NCBI GenBank assembly: GCA_045635885.1
Contig: JAZTWO010000021.1
Location: 1-36,354 of the forward strand
Source of the DNA: RGIG4608 sp045635885
GTDB taxonomy: Bacteria > Bacillota > Clostridia > Oscillospirales > CAG-272
Reading direction: 5' to 3'
DNA length: 36,354 nt
Shown: positions 33,332 to 36,354 of the stretch, piece by piece
Position numbering within the stretch: position 1 is the first letter of the stretch
Layout: every line of letters begins with the position of its first letter
The notes under the pieces: model-generated
Told to the model about the DNA's origin: nothing
Database searches by the model: none
The model's input: only the letters and a program-made list of their open reading frames with translations
Translations under genes and position numbers: made by a program

Positions 33332-36106
33332 ATGGCAGAACAAAAGAAAACTCCTACCAAAAAAACTCAACAGGTGACTAAAAAAGCACCACCGAAGAGT
33401 GCGCAAAAGCCGAAGTCTTCAAAGCCCGCACCAAAAGCTTCAAAATCTGCGGCAAAGTCTTCAAAGCGTGCGCCCAAAACAAAACACCCATCTGAAAAGT
33501 TTATACATCAAATTTTGCCCTTTATACTTGTGGCAATTGCACTTTTGCTTGAGGTATGCTTTATCCTTGCCTCTATAACAGGGGACAAGCACGTTGGCAT
33601 TGCAGGTGTATTCTTAAAGAACGTTTTCTTGGGTCTTTTTGGCTTTTGTGCGTTCATTATGCCCGTTATGCTTGTCAACCTTGCGCTTAACTGGAGAAAG
33701 TTTATTGAATCAGGCGTCATCAAGGCAAAAATTTTCTTTACGGTGTTATTTTTGACATCCCTTGCGGGAGTTATACATATTTTTGTAAAGGAATCGATTA
33801 ATCCCGAACTTGCAAAGTTTATTAATCCCGTTGAAATTTATAATTATTCTACATCTCATTTGTTTAGCTCCGGTTTGATTGGCGGTGTGTTCTGTGAGGG
33901 GATTTATTTTCTCTTTAAAGCGGTTGGAACAACCATTATCATGATTACACTTTCAATCGCTTGCTTGATTTTCTCAATTGGCATTTCTCCAAGATACCTT
34001 GGAAACATTATTCGCAGCAAGTGGAGCATTATGGTTTATAAGCAAAAAGAAAAGAATGCCATTCGCAAAGAAGAAAGAGCCGAGCAAAAGAGAATCGAAA
34101 GGGAAGAAAGAGCAGAGGAGCAGGCAAGACTTGAGGCAGAAGAAGAAATGATGCGCCTTGCTGAAAAGCAGATTGAGGACGAAAGAATTGCCGAAGCAGA
34201 GCGCCGTGCTATCGAAAGGGAAGAAAAAGAGAAGAGCGACCGTGAAAAATTCGGTGAAATGCGCTTTGTTGATCCCGCCCCCAAATTTTATGATGAACCT
34301 GCTATTCAAAACGTGAATTTTGAAGCAGAGGAGCCCGAAGAATTCATTGACGACGGAAGAATTAACGTTGCATCTGTGTTCAAAAATCCCCCCAAGGAAT
34401 ATGATCCCAAAAACGATATAGTTGAAGAAGAGCCCGTGATTGAAGAGCAGAAGGAAGTTGAACAAATTAAGCTCGACCTTCCCGCAAAGCCCAAAAAGGT
34501 GAAGAAGGAAGAGGATTTGTCAGTTGATATGAAGGAAATCACCGATATTGAAACTGTTCCTGATGAGGGCGAGGATTCCACTGTTCCGGAAAACGTTATT
34601 CGTGAATACGTTAGACCTGACGTTAGTCTTCTTAAAAATTATAAGAATGATGACAACGAAAAGGCGGCTCACGAGGAAATCAGGGCGAATGCCACAGCAC
34701 TTATGGAAACTCTTAAGAGCTTTGGTGTTCGTATTCAGGAAATCACCTATTCAAGAGGTCCAACAATTACTCGTTACGAGCTTAAGCCCGACGTTGGTGT
34801 TCGTATTCGTTCAATTGCAAATCTTGTTGATGATATTGCGCTCAGTCTTGCAACAACGGGTGTAAGAATTGAAGCTCCCATTCCCAACAAGGCGGCGGTT
34901 GGTATTGAAGTTCCAAACAAAATTGCAGCAACTGTTGGTTTGCGTACACTTATTGATAGCCCCGAATTTGAAGAAAAGAAGAGCATTTTGACTGCCGCAC
35001 TCGGTAAGGACGTTGGGGGTAATTCCGTTTACTTCGACATTGGCAAAATGCCCCATATGCTTATTGCAGGTACAACCGGTTCAGGTAAGTCGGTTTGCAT
35101 TAACTGTATCATTATGAGTATTCTCTATAAGGCAAGCCCAAGAGATGTTAAGCTCATTCTTATCGACCCAAAGAAGGTTGAATTCCAGCCGTTTAGATCC
35201 ATTCCTCATTTGTATGCTCCAATCGTAACCGATCCTAAAAAGGCGGCAGGTGCTTTGGCTTCTGCAGTTGCGGAAATGGAAAGACGTTTTGAGCTTATCG
35301 AAAGTGTTGGTGCAAAGAATATTTCGGGCTACAACGAGCTTACTGCAAATGACCCTGCAAAAGAATATCTTCCTTATATCGTTATTATTATCGACGAGCT
35401 TGCGGACCTTATGATGACTGCGGCAGATGACGTTGAAACTGCTATTTGCCGTATCGCTCAAAAGGCGAGAGCTGCAGGTATTCACCTTATCGTTGGTACA
35501 CAGCGTCCCTCTGTTGACGTTGTTACGGGTCTTATTAAGGCGAATATCCCATCACGAATTGCGTTTACTGTTGCTTCTCAGGTTGACTCGAAGACAATTC
35601 TTGATACTGCCGGTGCTGATAAGCTTATCGGACGAGGCGATATGCTCTTTGCTCCCATTGGTTCAACAAAGCCCATGCGTGTTCAGGGTGCGTTTGTTGA
35701 CGACCGTGAGGTTGAAAGAATAGTTGACTTTATCAACGAGCATAATGATGGTGTTTCGTTTAATGATGCATTTATTAAACGTCTTGAAGAAGAGGCGGCT
35801 AAATGTGGTAACCCCAAGGGTAAGGGTGGAGCAGGCGGATTTGCCGGCTTTGATGACGACGAGGGCGGCGAAGAGGGAGTTGATCCCAAGTTCAAACAGG
35901 CACTTGACGTTGCCATTGAAATGGGCAAAATTTCCACCTCCCTCCTTCAGCGTAGACTTGAAATTGGCTACGGCAGAGCCGCAAAGATTATTGACCGCAT
36001 GGAAGCTCTTGGATACGTTAGTGCTCCTGACGGTAATAAGCCCCGTGTTGTTCTTGTTTCCAAAGCGGATATGATGGAAAAAAGAATGAACGATGACGAG
36101 GAATAA
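33332..36106 (+). CDS. ftsK: DNA translocase FtsK/SpoIIIE
   Basis: This 924-aa protein pumps DNA through the division or sporulation septum. A Lys/Ala/Pro-rich start (1-60) leads to four membrane helices (about 65-215). A charged, Glu/Arg-rich linker (about 235-430) follows. The motor has Walker A GTTGSGKS at 580-587 and Walker B IIIDELAD with D688-E689. The C-terminal winged-helix gamma domain (about 855-924, LLQRRLEIGYGRAAKIIDRME) reads KOPS/SRS-type DNA signs. ATG 33332 is chosen for its AAAGGA site and the position of the promoter. It is a single-gene unit ended by a strong terminator. FtsK and SpoIIIE cannot be told apart from sequence alone. Confidence 0.95.
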   Translation: MAEQKKTPTKKTQQVTKKAPPKSAQKPKSSKPAPKASKSAAKSSKRAPKTKHPSEKFIHQILPFILVAIALLLEVCFILASITGDKHVGIAGVFLKNVFLGLFGFCAFIMPVMLVNLALNWRKFIESGVIKAKIFFTVLFLTSLAGVIHIFVKESINPELAKFINPVEIYNYSTSHLFSSGLIGGVFCEGIYFLFKAVGTTIIMITLSIACLIFSIGISPRYLGNIIRSKWSIMVYKQKEKNAIRKEERAEQKRIEREERAEEQARLEAEEEMMRLAEKQIEDERIAEAERRAIEREEKEKSDREKFGEMRFVDPAPKFYDEPAIQNVNFEAEEPEEFIDDGRINVASVFKNPPKEYDPKNDIVEEEPVIEEQKEVEQIKLDLPAKPKKVKKEEDLSVDMKEITDIETVPDEGEDSTVPENVIREYVRPDVSLLKNYKNDDNEKAAHEEIRANATALMETLKSFGVRIQEITYSRGPTITRYELKPDVGVRIRSIANLVDDIALSLATTGVRIEAPIPNKAAVGIEVPNKIAATVGLRTLIDSPEFEEKKSILTAALGKDVGGNSVYFDIGKMPHMLIAGTTGSGKSVCINCIIMSILYKASPRDVKLILIDPKKVEFQPFRSIPHLYAPIVTDPKKAAGALASAVAEMERRFELIESVGAKNISGYNELTANDPAKEYLPYIVIIIDELADLMMTAADDVETAICRIAQKARAAGIHLIVGTQRPSVDVVTGLIKANIPSRIAFTVASQVDSKTILDTAGADKLIGRGDMLFAPIGSTKPMRVQGAFVDDREVERIVDFINEHNDGVSFNDAFIKRLEEEAAKCGNPKGKGGAGGFAGFDDDEGGEEGVDPKFKQALDVAIEMGKISTSLLQRRLEIGYGRAAKIIDRMEALGYVSAPDGNKPRVVLVSKADMMEKRMNDDEE

Positions 36107-36118
36107 TTGAATAAAAAT

Positions 36119-36146
36119 TAAGAGGACTCGCAAGAGTCCTCTTTTG
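36119..36146 (+). terminator. Terminator of ftsK
   Basis: AAGAGGACTC (36120-36129) pairs perfectly with GAGTCCTCTT (36134-36143), loop GCAA, then TTTT. Confidence 0.92.
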
Positions 36147-36192
36147 ATTTTTGGGGGTGCGCTTTGCGCGTCTGCTCAAAATACTAGTAATT

Positions 36193-36354
36193 TCAAAGGC
36201 GGACTGCCAAAGGCAGCCCCTACGATGTTTTCGAGTATAATGTCACTTACCGTAGGGGCTCACTCCGTGAGCCCGCTTCCAAACCCAAACTAACTTTTCG
36301 TTTGGAACAAATAGTCTATAGTTCACTATCCGCACAAGATCCTTCGGTCGCTTT
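36193..36354. repeat. REP-like intergenic repeat, cut by the window end
   Basis: AGCCCCTACG (36215-36224) and CGTAGGGGCT (36251-36260) are a 10-bp inverted repeat. Each side carries its own small hairpin: CTGCC/GGCAG (36204-36216) and GGGCTCAC/GTGAGCCC (36256-36274). GC content is well above the surroundings. GTAGGGGC-type palindromes and ATCCTTCGG-type ends are common between genes in Clostridia. No gene is visible here. Confidence 0.6.

Overview
This window looks like a chromosomal segment of an AT-rich, uncultured gut-type Clostridia (Oscillospirales-like) bacterium. The evidence is a SCIFF precursor/maturase pair, which is near-universal in Clostridia, AGGAGG-type ribosome sites, strong TTGACA-17-TATAAT promoters often with an extended TGn -10, a clostridial-type FtsK/SpoIIIE, and surface proteins with 'GH..ATC..C..C' cysteine repeats. 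The taxonomic call is an inference from gene content. No tRNA, rRNA, CRISPR array, transposase or phage gene was seen.

Left part (1-3840, + strand): an unrecognised 135-aa protein, a THUMP-domain RNA methyltransferase of the RlmL/YpsC family, and an AMP-forming acyl-CoA synthetase. The synthetase has its own consensus promoter, with overlapping inverted repeats on the -35 box and a hairpin at the predicted mRNA 5' end.

Centre (3957-22756, + strand, about 19 kb): five consecutive paralogous genes for very large exported proteins (1503, 819, 1327, 668 and 1605 aa). They share interchangeable modules: a signal peptide, in two of them a complete SGNH/GDSL-hydrolase-like domain, a long helical region, one or two degenerate SGNH-like domains, cysteine/histidine repeats and a C-terminal membrane anchor with a basic end. 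Genes 2 to 5 have their own promoters, all five genes have strong terminators, and all five start codons are preceded by a small hairpin that abuts the Shine-Dalgarno sequence. The hairpin sequences differ but the pairing is kept. This array is the best candidate here for an undescribed system; its function cannot be read from the sequence.

Next (22834-25856, + strand): the SCIFF peptide gene (scfA), a terminator that should lower read-through, the radical-SAM maturase scfB, and one base later a short-form Orn/Lys/Arg decarboxylase.

Right part: on the - strand, rpsO-pnp (with a 71-nt, 25-bp leader hairpin before pnp), a membrane-anchored VanY-like protein lacking key active-site residues, and a DHHW-family protein. 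A - strand operon follows with two half-size TauE/SafE permeases on either side of a family-2 glycosyltransferase. Divergent to it on the + strand is an FtsK/SpoIIIE DNA translocase. The last 160 bases hold a REP-like intergenic repeat cut by the window end.
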